Of a DNA stretch of 64,000 bases, positions 8,154 through 16,770 are shown in pieces. The notes beneath the pieces were generated by a model that did no database searches, was not told the origin of the DNA, and worked only from the letters and a program-made list of their open reading frames with translations. Location: the NCBI GenBank assembly GCA_038757905.1, contig JBCDGG010000006.1, positions 1-64,000 of the forward strand, read 5' to 3'. The translations under genes were made by a program, and so were the position numbers. How positions within the stretch are numbered: the stretch's first letter is position 1; the number at the start of each line of letters is the position of its first letter. This DNA is from HLUCCA09 sp038757905 (lineage in GTDB: Bacteria; Pseudomonadota; Alphaproteobacteria; Rhodobacterales; Rhodobacteraceae).

Positions 8154-8220
8154 AGGGGGGCCAGCCCCCACTCGGCTGCGCCGAGTTCCCCCGGGATACT
8201 TGAGGCAAGATGAAGGGGGG
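8154..8220 (+). repeat. Dispersed intergenic repeat, copy A
   Basis: Upstream of the 53-residue membrane protein gene lies a G-run/C-run hairpin (about 8155-8169), a second small stem (CTCGG-CTGCG-CCGAG, 8171-8185) and the core CCGGGATACTTGAGGCAAGATGAAGG split around 8191-8216. Copy D at 61468-61546 has the same three-part architecture. The role is unknown; it may form RNA structure in the leader or act as a REP-like element. Confidence 0.75.
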
Positions 8221-8318
8221 GCGGGCGCAGGCGGGAGGGGCCGGACACGGGCCCGAGGAGTGGTCTCTTGCGGTGCGCGTTGCCTTGCCCTTTCGGCCCA
8301 ACGTGATAGCCCAGGGGC

Positions 8319-8480
8319 ATGGATCCGGTTTCGATCACCTATTACGCCCTCGTCTGCGGCGTGCTTGCGGGGTTTCTGCCGCCCAGGATGGGCCGCCTGG
8401 CAAAAATCGCGGTCGGGATCGCGGTCGGTCTGATCGCGGCCGCCATTCTGCCCGCCCTGCGGGCGCTCGCCGGGATGTAG
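8319..8480 (+). CDS. Small hydrophobic membrane protein, 53 aa
   Basis: A 53-residue open frame (ATG 8319, TAG 8478) preceded by AGGGGC. It encodes two hydrophobic stretches: residues 6-21 (ITYYALVCGVLAGFLP) and 28-46, with a short basic loop (RMGRLAK) between, so a two-helix inner-membrane hairpin is likely. It lies 12 bp before the saccharopine dehydrogenase gene on the same strand and is probably cotranscribed. I recall similar small proteins at this position in other Rhodobacteraceae. No function is known. Confidence 0.7.
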   Translation: MDPVSITYYALVCGVLAGFLPPRMGRLAKIAVGIAVGLIAAAILPALRALAGM

Positions 8481-8492
8481 GGGGCGCGGCGC

Positions 8493-9566
8493 GTGACGCA
8501 TTTGTGGGTGAGGGCGGAGGAGCGCGCGAACGAGCGGCGTGTCGGGCTGATGCCCGACGGCGTGGCGGAGTTGCGAGCCGCCGGGATGCGGGTGACCGTC
8601 GAGGAGAGTGCGGCAAGGGCCGTCGCGATCGACGGGTACCGCCGGGCCGGGGCCGACATCGCCCCGGCGGGGAGCTGGCGCGCAGCGCCTTTGGCGGCGC
8701 TGATCTTCGGGCTGAAGGAGCTGCCCGACGACGGGACCGCGCTCCCCCATCGTCACATCCTCTTTGGGCACGCCTATAAGGGGCAGCCCGCCGGCCAGCG
8801 TCTGCTGTCGCGCTTCGCGCGGGGCGGGGGGATGTTGCTCGATCTGGAGTATCTGACAGATGCGGCGGGGCGGCGTCTGGCCGCGTTCGGCTATTGGGCC
8901 GGGTTCGCCGGGGCGGCGGTGTCGCTAAAGTGTTGGGCGGCGCAGGAGCGGGGCGACCTGTGCGGCCCGGTGCATGTCTGGGACAGTCAGCAGGCGCTGC
9001 TGGAGGAGGGCCGCGCCGCGCTCGGCGCCCTGGGCAACACCGCGCCTCCCGAGGCGATCATCATCGGAGCAAAGGGGCGGGTGGGCTCCGGCGCGGCCGA
9101 TTACTGCCGCGCGATGGGCCTGGGCACGACGCTCTGGGATATGGAGGAGACCGCCCATGGCGGCCCCTATCCGGAGGTTCTGGACCACGCGATCTTTCTC
9201 AACTGCATCCTCGCGCAGCCCGGCGCCCCGGTCTTCCTGCCCGCCTCCGCCGTCGAGGCGAAGCGCCGCTTGCGGGTCGTGGGAGATATCGCCTGCGATC
9301 CCACGTCGGAGTTCTCTCCGATCAAGATCTACGACCGGGTCACGACGTGGGCGGCGCCCGCGCTGCGCGTGGCGGACGATCCCATCCTCGACGTCATGGC
9401 GATCGACAACCTGCCCTCGCTGCTTCCGGCAGAAAGCTCCGCCGACTTTGCGGCGCAGCTGCTTCCCGTCCTGCGGGACCTGCCGGCTTATGAGGCCGGG
9501 GACCAGGGAGCCTGGGTGCGGGCCGAGGCCCTGTTTCACCGCCATGCGCCAAAGGAGGCAGAATGA
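8493..9566 (+). CDS. Saccharopine dehydrogenase, L-lysine-forming type
   Basis: A 357-residue protein of the AlaDH/PNT-like saccharopine dehydrogenase (lysine-forming, NAD+) family, the counterpart of lysine-ketoglutarate reductase. N-terminal signature: WVRAEERANERRVGLMPD. A nucleotide-binding segment IIIGAKGRVGSGAA lies near residue 190. It begins with GTG at 8493 and overlaps the next gene by ATGA at 9563-9566. Together the pair would interconvert lysine + 2-oxoglutarate, saccharopine, and glutamate + aminoadipate semialdehyde. In marine Rhodobacteraceae this usually serves lysine breakdown. The direction cannot be told from sequence alone. Confidence 0.88.
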   Translation: MTHLWVRAEERANERRVGLMPDGVAELRAAGMRVTVEESAARAVAIDGYRRAGADIAPAGSWRAAPLAALIFGLKELPDDGTALPHRHILFGHAYKGQPAGQRLLSRFARGGGMLLDLEYLTDAAGRRLAAFGYWAGFAGAAVSLKCWAAQERGDLCGPVHVWDSQQALLEEGRAALGALGNTAPPEAIIIGAKGRVGSGAADYCRAMGLGTTLWDMEETAHGGPYPEVLDHAIFLNCILAQPGAPVFLPASAVEAKRRLRVVGDIACDPTSEFSPIKIYDRVTTWAAPALRVADDPILDVMAIDNLPSLLPAESSADFAAQLLPVLRDLPAYEAGDQGAWVRAEALFHRHAPKEAE

Positions 9567-10705
9567 CGATTCACTGGTGTGGCACCGGCCTGTCGGCCAT
9601 CCCAGGGCTGCGGGCCCTGCTCGAAGCCGGGCAGGAGGTTTGCGTCTGGAACCGGACCGTTGCGCGCGCCGAGGCCGCCGTGGGCGACCTGACGTCGTGG
9701 ATCGAGCCCTTTTCGCTGGGCACCTTGCAGGCGGCGCTGACGCCCGGCGACATCGTCGTGTCGATGCTGCCGGGCGACTGGCATGTGCCGCTGGCACGTG
9801 CATGCCTGGCCGAAGGCGCGCATTTCGTGTCGTCGAGCTACATCTCGCCGGACATGCGCGCGCTGGACACCGAGGCGCGCGAGGCTGGTTTGCGCGTTGT
9901 GAACGAGGTGGGCCTCGATCCAGGGATCGACCATTTGATGGCCCATTGGCTGGTGGCGGATATGAAGGCGGCCGGGCAGGCGGCTCCGGAGGCGGAGTAT
10001 TCCTTTCTGTCCTATTGCGGGGGCGTGCCGAAGGAGGCGAACGCGTTCCGCTACAAGTTCTCATGGTCGCCCCTCGGTGTTCTCAAGGCGCTCCGCTCGC
10101 CGTCCGTGTCGATCCGGGATTATGCGACCCTGGAGGTGCAGCGGCCGTGGGACGCGCTCACCGCCTATGCCGCGCCGCTCGACCCGCCCGAGACCTTCGA
10201 GGTTTATCCCAACCGCGACTCGCGCCCCTTTCTGGCGGAGTACGGGTTTGAGCCATCCTGGCGCGTGCGCGAGTTCGTGCGCGGAACGATGCGCCTGAAC
10301 GGCTGGGCCGATGCCTGGGCCGACATCTTCGCCGAGGTGGAAACGCTGAGCGGGGACGCGGGCGAGGCGCGCCTTGGCGCGTTGTCGGAAACGCTCTGGG
10401 CGGCGCATGCCTACGAAGACGGGGAGCCCGACCGCGTGGTGCTCTGCGTGGCGCTCGAGGTCCGGGAGGGCGGCGTACCGCGCTACCACAAGACCTATGC
10501 GCTCGACGCCTGGGGCGATGCGCGCGGCTTCGCGATGGGGCGGTTGGTCTCCCATATGGTGCGCCTCGCCGTCGAGGCGGTACAGAGCCGCGCGATCCCT
10601 GCCGGTGTGACGGCGGCGCCGTCCGATCCGAAGCTCGTGTCGGACTGGCTTGGGCATGTCGACGTTCAGGCGCAGCGCCTGCGCGTCGTGGATCACCTCG
10701 CCTGA
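9563..10705 (+). CDS. Saccharopine dehydrogenase, L-glutamate-forming type
   Basis: A 380-residue saccharopine dehydrogenase/reductase with an N-terminal Rossmann region (WCGTGLSAIPGLRALLEAG) and the catalytic-domain signature EVGLDPGIDHLMAH near 112-125, then FLSYCGGVPKEANAFRYKFSWSP across the substrate domain. It would oxidise saccharopine to aminoadipate semialdehyde and glutamate. Its start codon overlaps the stop of the lysine-forming enzyme, so the two activities, fused as LKR/SDH in plants and animals, are separate but coupled here. The 136 bp after it show no gene. Confidence 0.88.
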   Translation: MTIHWCGTGLSAIPGLRALLEAGQEVCVWNRTVARAEAAVGDLTSWIEPFSLGTLQAALTPGDIVVSMLPGDWHVPLARACLAEGAHFVSSSYISPDMRALDTEAREAGLRVVNEVGLDPGIDHLMAHWLVADMKAAGQAAPEAEYSFLSYCGGVPKEANAFRYKFSWSPLGVLKALRSPSVSIRDYATLEVQRPWDALTAYAAPLDPPETFEVYPNRDSRPFLAEYGFEPSWRVREFVRGTMRLNGWADAWADIFAEVETLSGDAGEARLGALSETLWAAHAYEDGEPDRVVLCVALEVREGGVPRYHKTYALDAWGDARGFAMGRLVSHMVRLAVEAVQSRAIPAGVTAAPSDPKLVSDWLGHVDVQAQRLRVVDHLA

Positions 10706-10841
10706 TTGGATCTGTGGAACGGCGTCGCGGCCAAGATGCCTTCCTGCGACCGGCTCGCACATGGCCCGGCCCGCCAATGCCGCCGGTTTGCCCGACCCGT
10801 CTGCGCCTGACCCCTGCCAAGGCCCGTCGGGGACGCCCGGA

Positions 10842-11162
10842 TCAGTCGCGGAGGTGATCCTCCTCCTCGGTCACGTCGAGACCGAGCGCCTCCATCCCGG
10901 CTTCCAGATAATCGGCCAATCCGGGCTCCCCCGCGAGGTAGGTTTCTGTGGGGGATGTCCGCTCCTGGGCGGCCACGCGCATGGCTTCTTCGACTTCCGC
11001 GGCCTCGAAGCTTTCCCGCCCCACCCACATGCAGGCGACCAGCGAGATCTGTTCGTCTTCGTTTAACCCGCTGATGTAGTCGATCAGCCGAGGGTGATCC
11101 GGTCCGAGATCCCGGGCGAGCGCGATCACGCGAACGACTTTTCCGGTGCTGATGTCGAGCAT
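10842..11162 (-). CDS. DUF3775 domain protein
   Basis: A 106-residue protein recognisable as DUF3775 by MLDISTGKVVRVIALARDLG, DYISGLNEDEQISLVACMWVGRE and a C-terminal acidic segment. No function is known for the family. No signal peptide or membrane segment is present, so it should be cytoplasmic. The ATG at 11162 follows GGGGAGGGAG. It lies 91 bp downstream of the SDR that ends the ChrR/RpoE-linked operon, on the same strand, and could be read from it, but its own ribosome site and the gap make independent expression equally plausible. Confidence 0.8.
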   Translation of the reverse strand: MLDISTGKVVRVIALARDLGPDHPRLIDYISGLNEDEQISLVACMWVGRESFEAAEVEEAMRVAAQERTSPTETYLAGEPGLADYLEAGMEALGLDVTEEEDHLRD

Positions 11163-11253
11163 GGCTCCCTCCCCTGTGTAGTGCCAGTGTCGCGCTGCGA
11201 CGGAGCGGGTGCAAGCGGCAAGGGGACGCGGCTGGCCGCCTCCTTCCAAGCCT

Positions 11254-11988
11254 TTAGCGGCCGAAGAGGCGGAAATAGAGCCCGTCCGGAAGGAACTGCG
11301 ATCCCCGGAACACCCATGAAAACAGGGTGGGGAAGCTCAGTTTGAAGCGATTGGTTTGCATGAACTCGAACATCACCTGCGCGGCGGGCTCGGGATCCAT
11401 GATGAACGGCATGGCGAACTCGTTCTTGTCCGTCAGGCGGGTGCGGATGAAGCCCGGATTGATCACCTGCACCGCCACGCCGGTTTTGCGCAGGTCGCAT
11501 TGCATCGACTCCGCCATGGACATCGTGCCGGCCTTCGAGGCCGTGTAGCCGATCGAGCCCGGAAGGCCGCGAAAACCGGACAGAGAGCCGGTGATGACGA
11601 TGTGGCCCGCATCTTTCGCGACCATCGGCGGCACGGCCTGTCCGAGCACCCGCGCGAGGCCGGTGAAGTTGATGTCGCACATCGCGGTGACCTGATCGGC
11701 GTTCCAGTCTTGCGCGGCCTGGGGCCAGTAGACGCCGGCAAGAAAGACGACGCCGTCGAGATCTCCCGCCTGTGCGGCGGCCTCCTTGACACTGGCATCG
11801 TCGGAGATGTCGCAGGGCGCGACCGTGGTCGGCCCCGGCAGCTCCGCGGCCAGATCCTCCAGCCGGGCCCGATCCCGCGCGGAGAGAACCAGATGCGCGC
11901 CCGCGCGGCTCATGGCGGCGCAAAGCGCCCGCCCCAGCCCCTCGGAGGCGCCCACCACCCAATAGCGTTTGCCCGCCCAGTCTCTCAT
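11254..11988 (-). CDS. Short-chain dehydrogenase of the RpoE-linked operon
   Basis: A 244-residue classical SDR with cofactor motif GASEGLGRA near the N-terminus, SGS-type catalytic Ser (VITGSLSG) and YTASK catalytic pair. Substrate unknown. It is the last gene of the five-gene operon divergent from rpoE. The order FAD protein, DUF1365, MFS, DUF3833, SDR matches the Rhodobacter sphaeroides operon next to rpoE-chrR (RSP1091 to RSP1087 as I recall), which is induced by singlet oxygen. Start taken at the ATG (MRDWAGKRY); a GTG six bases upstream at 11994 is an alternative. Confidence 0.87.
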   Translation of the reverse strand: MRDWAGKRYWVVGASEGLGRALCAAMSRAGAHLVLSARDRARLEDLAAELPGPTTVAPCDISDDASVKEAAAQAGDLDGVVFLAGVYWPQAAQDWNADQVTAMCDINFTGLARVLGQAVPPMVAKDAGHIVITGSLSGFRGLPGSIGYTASKAGTMSMAESMQCDLRKTGVAVQVINPGFIRTRLTDKNEFAMPFIMDPEPAAQVMFEFMQTNRFKLSFPTLFSWVFRGSQFLPDGLYFRLFGR

Positions 11989-12037
11989 TCCCACAATCCC
12001 ATCGTTGATCCGTTGGCGGAGGTCGCTTCTTGCGGCG

Positions 12038-12595
12038 CTACGCCTTGTCGGCCGGGCGCATCGAGGCCACCAGCTCGGCCACCTTGATGCCGAACTTCCG
12101 GAACTGGCTCCGGTTGATGATCGTCCCGTTCTCCATCAGGTACATCCAATCCTGCACGTCGAGCACATGGCCCCCGGCTTCCTTGGGCATACGGATCCGA
12201 TAGGACAACATCAACGTGGGCCCCGATTGTTTGCCGCGCCCCGTCCCGACGAGATCCAGCGCCGTGGCGCGCACGGTCTCGTTCGGCCCGGTGATGAGCG
12301 TCCACTCCCGGTCCTGCGTGCGGCCCGAATCGTAGCGGAAGTGCTCCGTCATGCGGCCGGTGTCCCCATCCCATGTGGCGTGGAAATCCGCAGTGAAGCG
12401 CGACACGACGCGCCCCATCGGGCCATAGATCACGCCTTCGCACAGGATCGGCCCGTTGATATGCGTCTTGATGTCGAAGGTGGGCGCGCCGGCCTCGGCG
12501 TAGTCGGCCGGTTTCTGCGCGGGGAAGTCGGCGAGCCAGACGCGCGCGGCGACGGCGGCAAGGATGGCGAGAAGCAGCAGGGCGAGAACGGTCAT
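12038..12595 (-). CDS. DUF3833 family protein
   Basis: A 185-residue DUF3833 protein with one N-terminal hydrophobic helix (TVLALLLLAILAAVAARVWL), either a signal anchor or signal peptide, so the body probably lies in the periplasm. Family features include FHATWDGDTGRMTEHFRYDSG and DVQDWMYLMENGTIINRSQFRKFGI. The biochemical role is unknown. The ATG overlaps the MFS gene stop (ATGA at 12592-12595), so it is translated with the MFS gene. In R. sphaeroides the equivalent gene belongs to the sigma-E regulon, which suggests an envelope or lipid role here. Confidence 0.85.
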   Translation of the reverse strand: MTVLALLLLAILAAVAARVWLADFPAQKPADYAEAGAPTFDIKTHINGPILCEGVIYGPMGRVVSRFTADFHATWDGDTGRMTEHFRYDSGRTQDREWTLITGPNETVRATALDLVGTGRGKQSGPTLMLSYRIRMPKEAGGHVLDVQDWMYLMENGTIINRSQFRKFGIKVAELVASMRPADKA

Positions 12596-13857
12596 TCGAT
12601 GTCTTCCATTGGTGTTGTGGCGAGCAGGGCAATGGCCACCAGCTTCAACAGGCAGGGGACAAGAGCATAGAGATAGGTCAGAAGTCGGAGCGCGCTTTCG
12701 GGGTTGTTCTGCCCGGCGCCCGCGGTGAACCCCGCGCCTTCGAGCAGGGGAAGAAGAAGCGCGGCGGCGAAGGCCAGCGTGAACTTAGAGGTGAAGGACC
12801 ACAGCCCGAAGCCCTGACCGCCGTTCGGCGAGATCCTGGCCATCCGCCGCGCAAAGAGCGCGGGCAGCAGCGTCAGATCGGCCCCGATCGTTGCGCCCGA
12901 GGCGATGCACACAAGGGCGAACAGGGTCGTATCGCCGGGCCCGAGCGTGAGCACCACCGTGAAGGAGGCGATGGCCAGCACCATCGCGCAGAGCAGCACG
13001 GGCTTTTCGCCGAAACGGCGCGCCAGAGCAGACCACACCGGCGCCGAGGCCGCCGCGGCCAGGAAGAAGAGCACGAGCAACGGCCCCTCCCATCCCGGGG
13101 CCTCCAGCCGGCTCTCCACATAGAACAGAAAGAGCGTCGACGAGACGGCGAGCGGCGTGGCGTTTGCCAGCGCGATCAGCAGCAGCCGCCGCGCCATGCG
13201 GTCGCCCAGAATGTGCCCGATGGGTGTCGGCTCCGCCCGCGCGACGCTGCCCCATTCCGGCGCCATGGCCAGCCCGGCTAGGAGCGCGACCGCGGCAAAC
13301 CCCCACGCGAATACCGCGAACGGGCTGGGCACGACGCCGGTGAGCAGGGTCGGCGCCACGGCGGCGATGCAGACGCCCAGCAGCGCCCCGGTTTCGCGCC
13401 ACCCCGCGAGGCGGACATGGCCCGACGTGTCGCCGCCCTGCGCCAGCGCTCCGGCCTTTACGACACCGCGGGCGTAGAAGTTGATGGTGAGAAACGAGAA
13501 CGCGGTGAACAGCCCCGTGATCGCGATCCCGAACCACAGCAACGGAGCTCCGGGATGGGGCATTGCAAAGAGCGCCAGCATCGAGCCCGCCAGCACGATG
13601 ACGCCCGCGCCGACGGACAGGCCCCGCCACCGCCCCAGCCGTTCGGACAGCCAGCCGAGGGCCGGATCCTGCACCACGTCGAACAGGCGCAGGCCGAACA
13701 GGATCGCACCCAGGGCCGTGAGAGAGACTCCGTAAGTGTCGGCATAGAACTTCGGCGCGTAGATGTAGATCGGCAGGCCCGCGCCAGACAAGACGGCGGC
13801 ATAGAGCGAGTAGGCCCAGAGCCTGTCCGATCCGGGGCGCGCCACCGTTGCCGTCAC
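12592..13857 (-). CDS. MFS/GPH-type membrane transporter
   Basis: A 421-residue polytopic protein with about 12 hydrophobic helices, resembling the glycoside-pentoside-hexuronide (MelB-like) branch of the major facilitator superfamily: FGLRLFDVVQDPALGWLSERLGRWRG is the characteristic loop 2-3 motif. The substrate is unknown; its place in the RpoE-linked operon suggests a lipid-derived or stress-related substrate rather than sugar. The GTG at 13857 was chosen because it overlaps the DUF1365 stop as GTGA; the longer upstream frame only shadows DUF1365. Confidence 0.87.
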   Translation of the reverse strand: MTATVARPGSDRLWAYSLYAAVLSGAGLPIYIYAPKFYADTYGVSLTALGAILFGLRLFDVVQDPALGWLSERLGRWRGLSVGAGVIVLAGSMLALFAMPHPGAPLLWFGIAITGLFTAFSFLTINFYARGVVKAGALAQGGDTSGHVRLAGWRETGALLGVCIAAVAPTLLTGVVPSPFAVFAWGFAAVALLAGLAMAPEWGSVARAEPTPIGHILGDRMARRLLLIALANATPLAVSSTLFLFYVESRLEAPGWEGPLLVLFFLAAAASAPVWSALARRFGEKPVLLCAMVLAIASFTVVLTLGPGDTTLFALVCIASGATIGADLTLLPALFARRMARISPNGGQGFGLWSFTSKFTLAFAAALLLPLLEGAGFTAGAGQNNPESALRLLTYLYALVPCLLKLVAIALLATTPMEDIE

Positions 13858-14669
13858 GAGCGCGGCACCTCGTTCTCCGGCGGCTCCGGCCGGGACCGGA
13901 AGCGCGCGCCCTTCCACCAGAGCTTCAGCGCCTGCCAGTGGATCAGGGCGAGCACGCGGCGCGAGCCGAAGGGGCGGCGCATCGCCGCCCGCACAAGGCC
14001 GACGGAAGTCAGCGGCAGGCGCGGCCCCGCGAGCGTGGCGATCAGCCCGCCCTTGCTCGCGTCGCGGCGATAATCGATCCAGACGCCCACTCGCTCCGGC
14101 GTCAGATCGAAGCGGAAGCGATACGTTCCGTCGATCGGCTGAAACGGTGAGACGTGGAAGATCTTGCGTGCCAGGAGCGTATCGTCGGGCGCGATCGGGG
14201 CCAGATCATCGCGGTGTGCGAGGTAGGAGTGACGGTCGCCATAGGTGTTGGTGACTTCCGCGATCACCACGCGCAGCGCCCCGCGCGCGTCGTGGCAGAA
14301 CCAGAACGCGACCGGGTTGAAGACATGCCCGAAGACGCGCGGCTGGGCGAGCAGCAGCACCTGCCCATCGGCCACGTGCAGGCCGTGGGTCGCCAGCACC
14401 CGGCGCACCCATCGCGCGCCCTCGCCCGCGCCGGGCGTCCCGCCGTGGTCCTTGTCGTGGATCGCGGTCAGATTGCGCGCATTCCGCGAGAAGAGGGCGG
14501 GCGCTTCGAGGGTCTGTTCGGGGTCGATCAGCAGGTAATCCACCCCGTAACGGAACGCGTTTTTCACGTCGCCGCGCCGACCGTGATAGGTCTGTCCCGG
14601 CACGTGCTGCAGGGTTGGCTGGGCCACCACCTGCGCCGTGTGGCCAAGGATATCGGAGTGAGCGTTCAT
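13854..14669 (-). CDS. DUF1365 family protein
   Basis: A 271-residue DUF1365 protein, recognised by the central GHVFNPVAFWFCHD and the EVTNTYGDRHSYL segment, followed by FHVSPFQPIDGTYRFRF. DUF1365 genes are commonly linked to FAD amine-oxidase-like and cyclopropane-fatty-acid-synthase-like genes. The R. sphaeroides homologue (RSP1090, as I recall) is needed for full singlet-oxygen response and has been linked to unusual fatty acid modification. The ATG overlaps the FAD gene stop (ATGA at 14666-14669). No cfa-type methyltransferase lies in this window. Confidence 0.88.
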   Translation of the reverse strand: MNAHSDILGHTAQVVAQPTLQHVPGQTYHGRRGDVKNAFRYGVDYLLIDPEQTLEAPALFSRNARNLTAIHDKDHGGTPGAGEGARWVRRVLATHGLHVADGQVLLLAQPRVFGHVFNPVAFWFCHDARGALRVVIAEVTNTYGDRHSYLAHRDDLAPIAPDDTLLARKIFHVSPFQPIDGTYRFRFDLTPERVGVWIDYRRDASKGGLIATLAGPRLPLTSVGLVRAAMRRPFGSRRVLALIHWQALKLWWKGARFRSRPEPPENEVPRS

Positions 14670-15961
14670 TCGGCAGCGATCCCCGTGGCCTCCTGGCTTT
14701 CGATGCCGCGGACGACATCGACCGCGCTCGACAGGCCATCCTCGTGAAAGCCGTTCTTCATCCAGGCTCCGCAGAACCACGTGTGGTGCATGCCGTTGGT
14801 GGCCGCAAGGCGTTCGCGGGCCGCAAGGGCCGCCAGATCGAACATCGGATGATGCAGCACCGTGACATCGTGGATCAGATCCTCACGGATCCGGTGGGTG
14901 GCGTTCAGCGTGACAAACAGCGGATCGTCCTTCGGGATCGGCTGAAGGCGGTTCATCCAGTAGGTGACGCCGATCCGGTCCGGCCGCCCCGTGCCGTCTT
15001 CGGTGTAGTTCCAGGATGACCAGCAGAGCCGCCGCTTGGGCATGATCGACGTGTCCGCGTGCAGCACGACGTCGTTCGGCTGGTACTTGATCGCGCCAAG
15101 CTGCGCCCGTTCGGCCGGGGTAGCGTCCGACAGCAGCGCGAGAGACTGATCGGAATGGGTGGCCAGCACGACCTCGTCGAAGCTCTCCCACTCGTCGCCG
15201 CGCAGGCGGATGTCGGCGCCCATCTCGTGGCGCCGGATGCCTGCGACCGGTGCGCCGAGCTTCACCTCCACCCCCTTACGCAGCATTGCGGCATGGAGGC
15301 GGGTGACATATTCGATGGAGCCGCCCGGGATCGTGTACCATTGGTGCTGCCCGCGATAATCGAGCAGCGCGTGATTGCGGAAAAAGTCCATCATGGCGCG
15401 GGCGGGGAAATCCAGGATCTTGTCGACCGGCGTCGACCAGATCGCACCGGAGAACGGCGTCAGGTAGTAATCCTTGAACCACGGGCCGAGGCGGAGCGCC
15501 TCGATCAGCGCACCGATGGTCATGTCCGGGGTCGCGACGCGTTCGGCTTCCTGGTTGAAGCGCATGATGTCGCGGATCATCCGCAGGAATGCCGGCCGGC
15601 CGGCATTGCGGCGCTGGGCGAAGATGGCGTTGTAGGAGGCCAGGCCGTATTCCATCCAGCCGTCGCGGATCGACGCGCCGAAGGACATGTCGCTGTTGGC
15701 GCGGGGCACCTCGAGCTCGTCGAACAGCGCGGTGAGGTGGGGATAGTTCGGCTCGTTGAAGACGATGAATCCGGTGTCCACCGGCTGGTCGCCACGCTTG
15801 CCCGCGATCTTGGTCCGGGCGTGCCCGCCAAGGCGCGGTTCGGCCTCGATCAGCGTCACATGATGGGTGTCCGCCAGCATGTGGGCGGCACCCATGCCGG
15901 AGATCCCGGCACCAATGACGGCAATCCGCTTGGGAGCGGGTGAGAGGGCTTCGAATGGCAT
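14666..15961 (-). CDS. FAD-dependent amine-oxidase-like protein of the RpoE-linked operon
   Basis: A 431-residue NAD(P)-binding/FAD protein. The dinucleotide motif GAGISG is at 17-22, followed by the FAD-family EAEPRLGGHARTK. The C-terminal WFCGAWMKNGFHEDGLSSA is typical of this family near DUF1365. In R. sphaeroides its homologue (RSP1091, as I recall) belongs to the singlet-oxygen regulon and is implicated in fatty acid desaturation or furan fatty acid formation. It is the first gene of the operon, divergent from rpoE. A TGATCC -35-like element lies upstream on this strand at 16014-16019, but the -10 is poor. Confidence 0.87.
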   Translation of the reverse strand: MPFEALSPAPKRIAVIGAGISGMGAAHMLADTHHVTLIEAEPRLGGHARTKIAGKRGDQPVDTGFIVFNEPNYPHLTALFDELEVPRANSDMSFGASIRDGWMEYGLASYNAIFAQRRNAGRPAFLRMIRDIMRFNQEAERVATPDMTIGALIEALRLGPWFKDYYLTPFSGAIWSTPVDKILDFPARAMMDFFRNHALLDYRGQHQWYTIPGGSIEYVTRLHAAMLRKGVEVKLGAPVAGIRRHEMGADIRLRGDEWESFDEVVLATHSDQSLALLSDATPAERAQLGAIKYQPNDVVLHADTSIMPKRRLCWSSWNYTEDGTGRPDRIGVTYWMNRLQPIPKDDPLFVTLNATHRIREDLIHDVTVLHHPMFDLAALAARERLAATNGMHHTWFCGAWMKNGFHEDGLSSAVDVVRGIESQEATGIAAE

Positions 15962-16013
15962 GGAGGGACTTTCCTGGTGATCACGTCGAGGGAAACGTAG
16001 ATCGAATGGAACC

Positions 16014-16019
16014 GGATCA
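16014..16019 (-). promoter_or_regulatory. TGATCC -35-like element upstream of the FAD operon
   Basis: The minus strand reads TGATCC, identical to the sigma-E -35 hexamer, 53 bp before the FAD gene start. At the standard 18-nt spacing the -10 would be TTTCCC, which fits TAAGAA poorly. It may be a weak sigma-E promoter, a promoter for another sigma factor, or chance. Confidence 0.35.
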
Positions 16020-16032
16020 ACGGCAGAATTGT

Positions 16033-16062
16033 TGATCCGTACGCCGCCGTGCGCCGTAAGAA
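16033..16062 (+). promoter_or_regulatory. Sigma-E (RpoE) autoregulated promoter
   Basis: TGATCC at 16033-16038 and TAAGAA at 16057-16062 are separated by exactly 18 nt, a perfect match to the Rhodobacter sphaeroides RpoE consensus. It would start transcription near 16069, reading into rpoE-chrR. This placement excludes the upstream in-frame ATG at 16067 as the rpoE start from this promoter. Confidence 0.9.
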
Positions 16063-16147
16063 GAGCATGACGATTGTTGCAGTGCAGCGGGATGCTCTCG
16101 ATCCGGTGCGCGGCCCCGACGGGTTTCGCGCCAGATGGAGTTGCACC

Positions 16148-16759
16148 GTGGCCCAAGACGAGAGCCTGACACAGGGTCCGCCCTATGGCGACGCAGTCGC
16201 GCATCCACCGGGGGCAAGACGCTCGCCGGAGCGCAAGGAATGGGTCGATCACCTGCGCCGGATCCACGAAGACAAGGATCATCAGGCGTTTGCCGAGCTT
16301 TTTGCGTATTTCGCTCCGCGGGTGAAAGCGTTTCTGATGAAGGCCGGGGCAGACGAAACGACGGCCGAGGAATGCGCGCAGGATGTCATGGCGACGCTTT
16401 GGCGGAAGGCCCATATGTTCGATCCGTCCCGGGCGACCGTGGCGACGTGGATCTTCACCATTGCGCGGAACCGCCGGATCGACGTGATCCGCCGGGAGAA
16501 ACGCCCCGAGCCCGAGGCCCTGCCATGGGGCCCGGAGGAGGAACCGCAGCCCTCGGATGTGATCGAGCTGCAACAGGAACGAGAGAGATTGAGCGCGGCG
16601 CTCGCACGTTTGCCCGCTAAGCAGCGGGAACTGGTCGAGAAGGCCTATTTCGGAGATCTATCGCACTCGCAGATCGCCGATGAGACGGGGCTGCCGCTGG
16701 GAACGATCAAGTCGCGCATACGCCTCGCGCTGGAGCGATTGCGCCACGAGATGAAGTAA
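16148..16759 (+). CDS. rpoE: ECF sigma factor RpoE, singlet-oxygen response (ECF11-type)
   Basis: An ECF sigma factor of about 203 residues. Region 2 contains FAELFAYFAPRVKAF, the TAEECAQDVM segment and TVATWIFTIARNRRID. Region 4 contains LSHSQIADETGLPLGTIKSRI. Similarity to R. sphaeroides RpoE is strong by eye. It should direct RNA polymerase to TGATCC/TAAGAA promoters under singlet oxygen when freed from ChrR. GTG 16148 was chosen because the promoter at 16033-16062 gives a transcript starting near 16069, and GGAG precedes this GTG by 7 nt. The N-terminus (~36 residues before RKEWVDHL) is longer than in Rhodobacter. Confidence 0.92.
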   Translation: MAQDESLTQGPPYGDAVAHPPGARRSPERKEWVDHLRRIHEDKDHQAFAELFAYFAPRVKAFLMKAGADETTAEECAQDVMATLWRKAHMFDPSRATVATWIFTIARNRRIDVIRREKRPEPEALPWGPEEEPQPSDVIELQQERERLSAALARLPAKQRELVEKAYFGDLSHSQIADETGLPLGTIKSRIRLALERLRHEMK

Positions 16760-16770
16760 TTGGGTACGGA

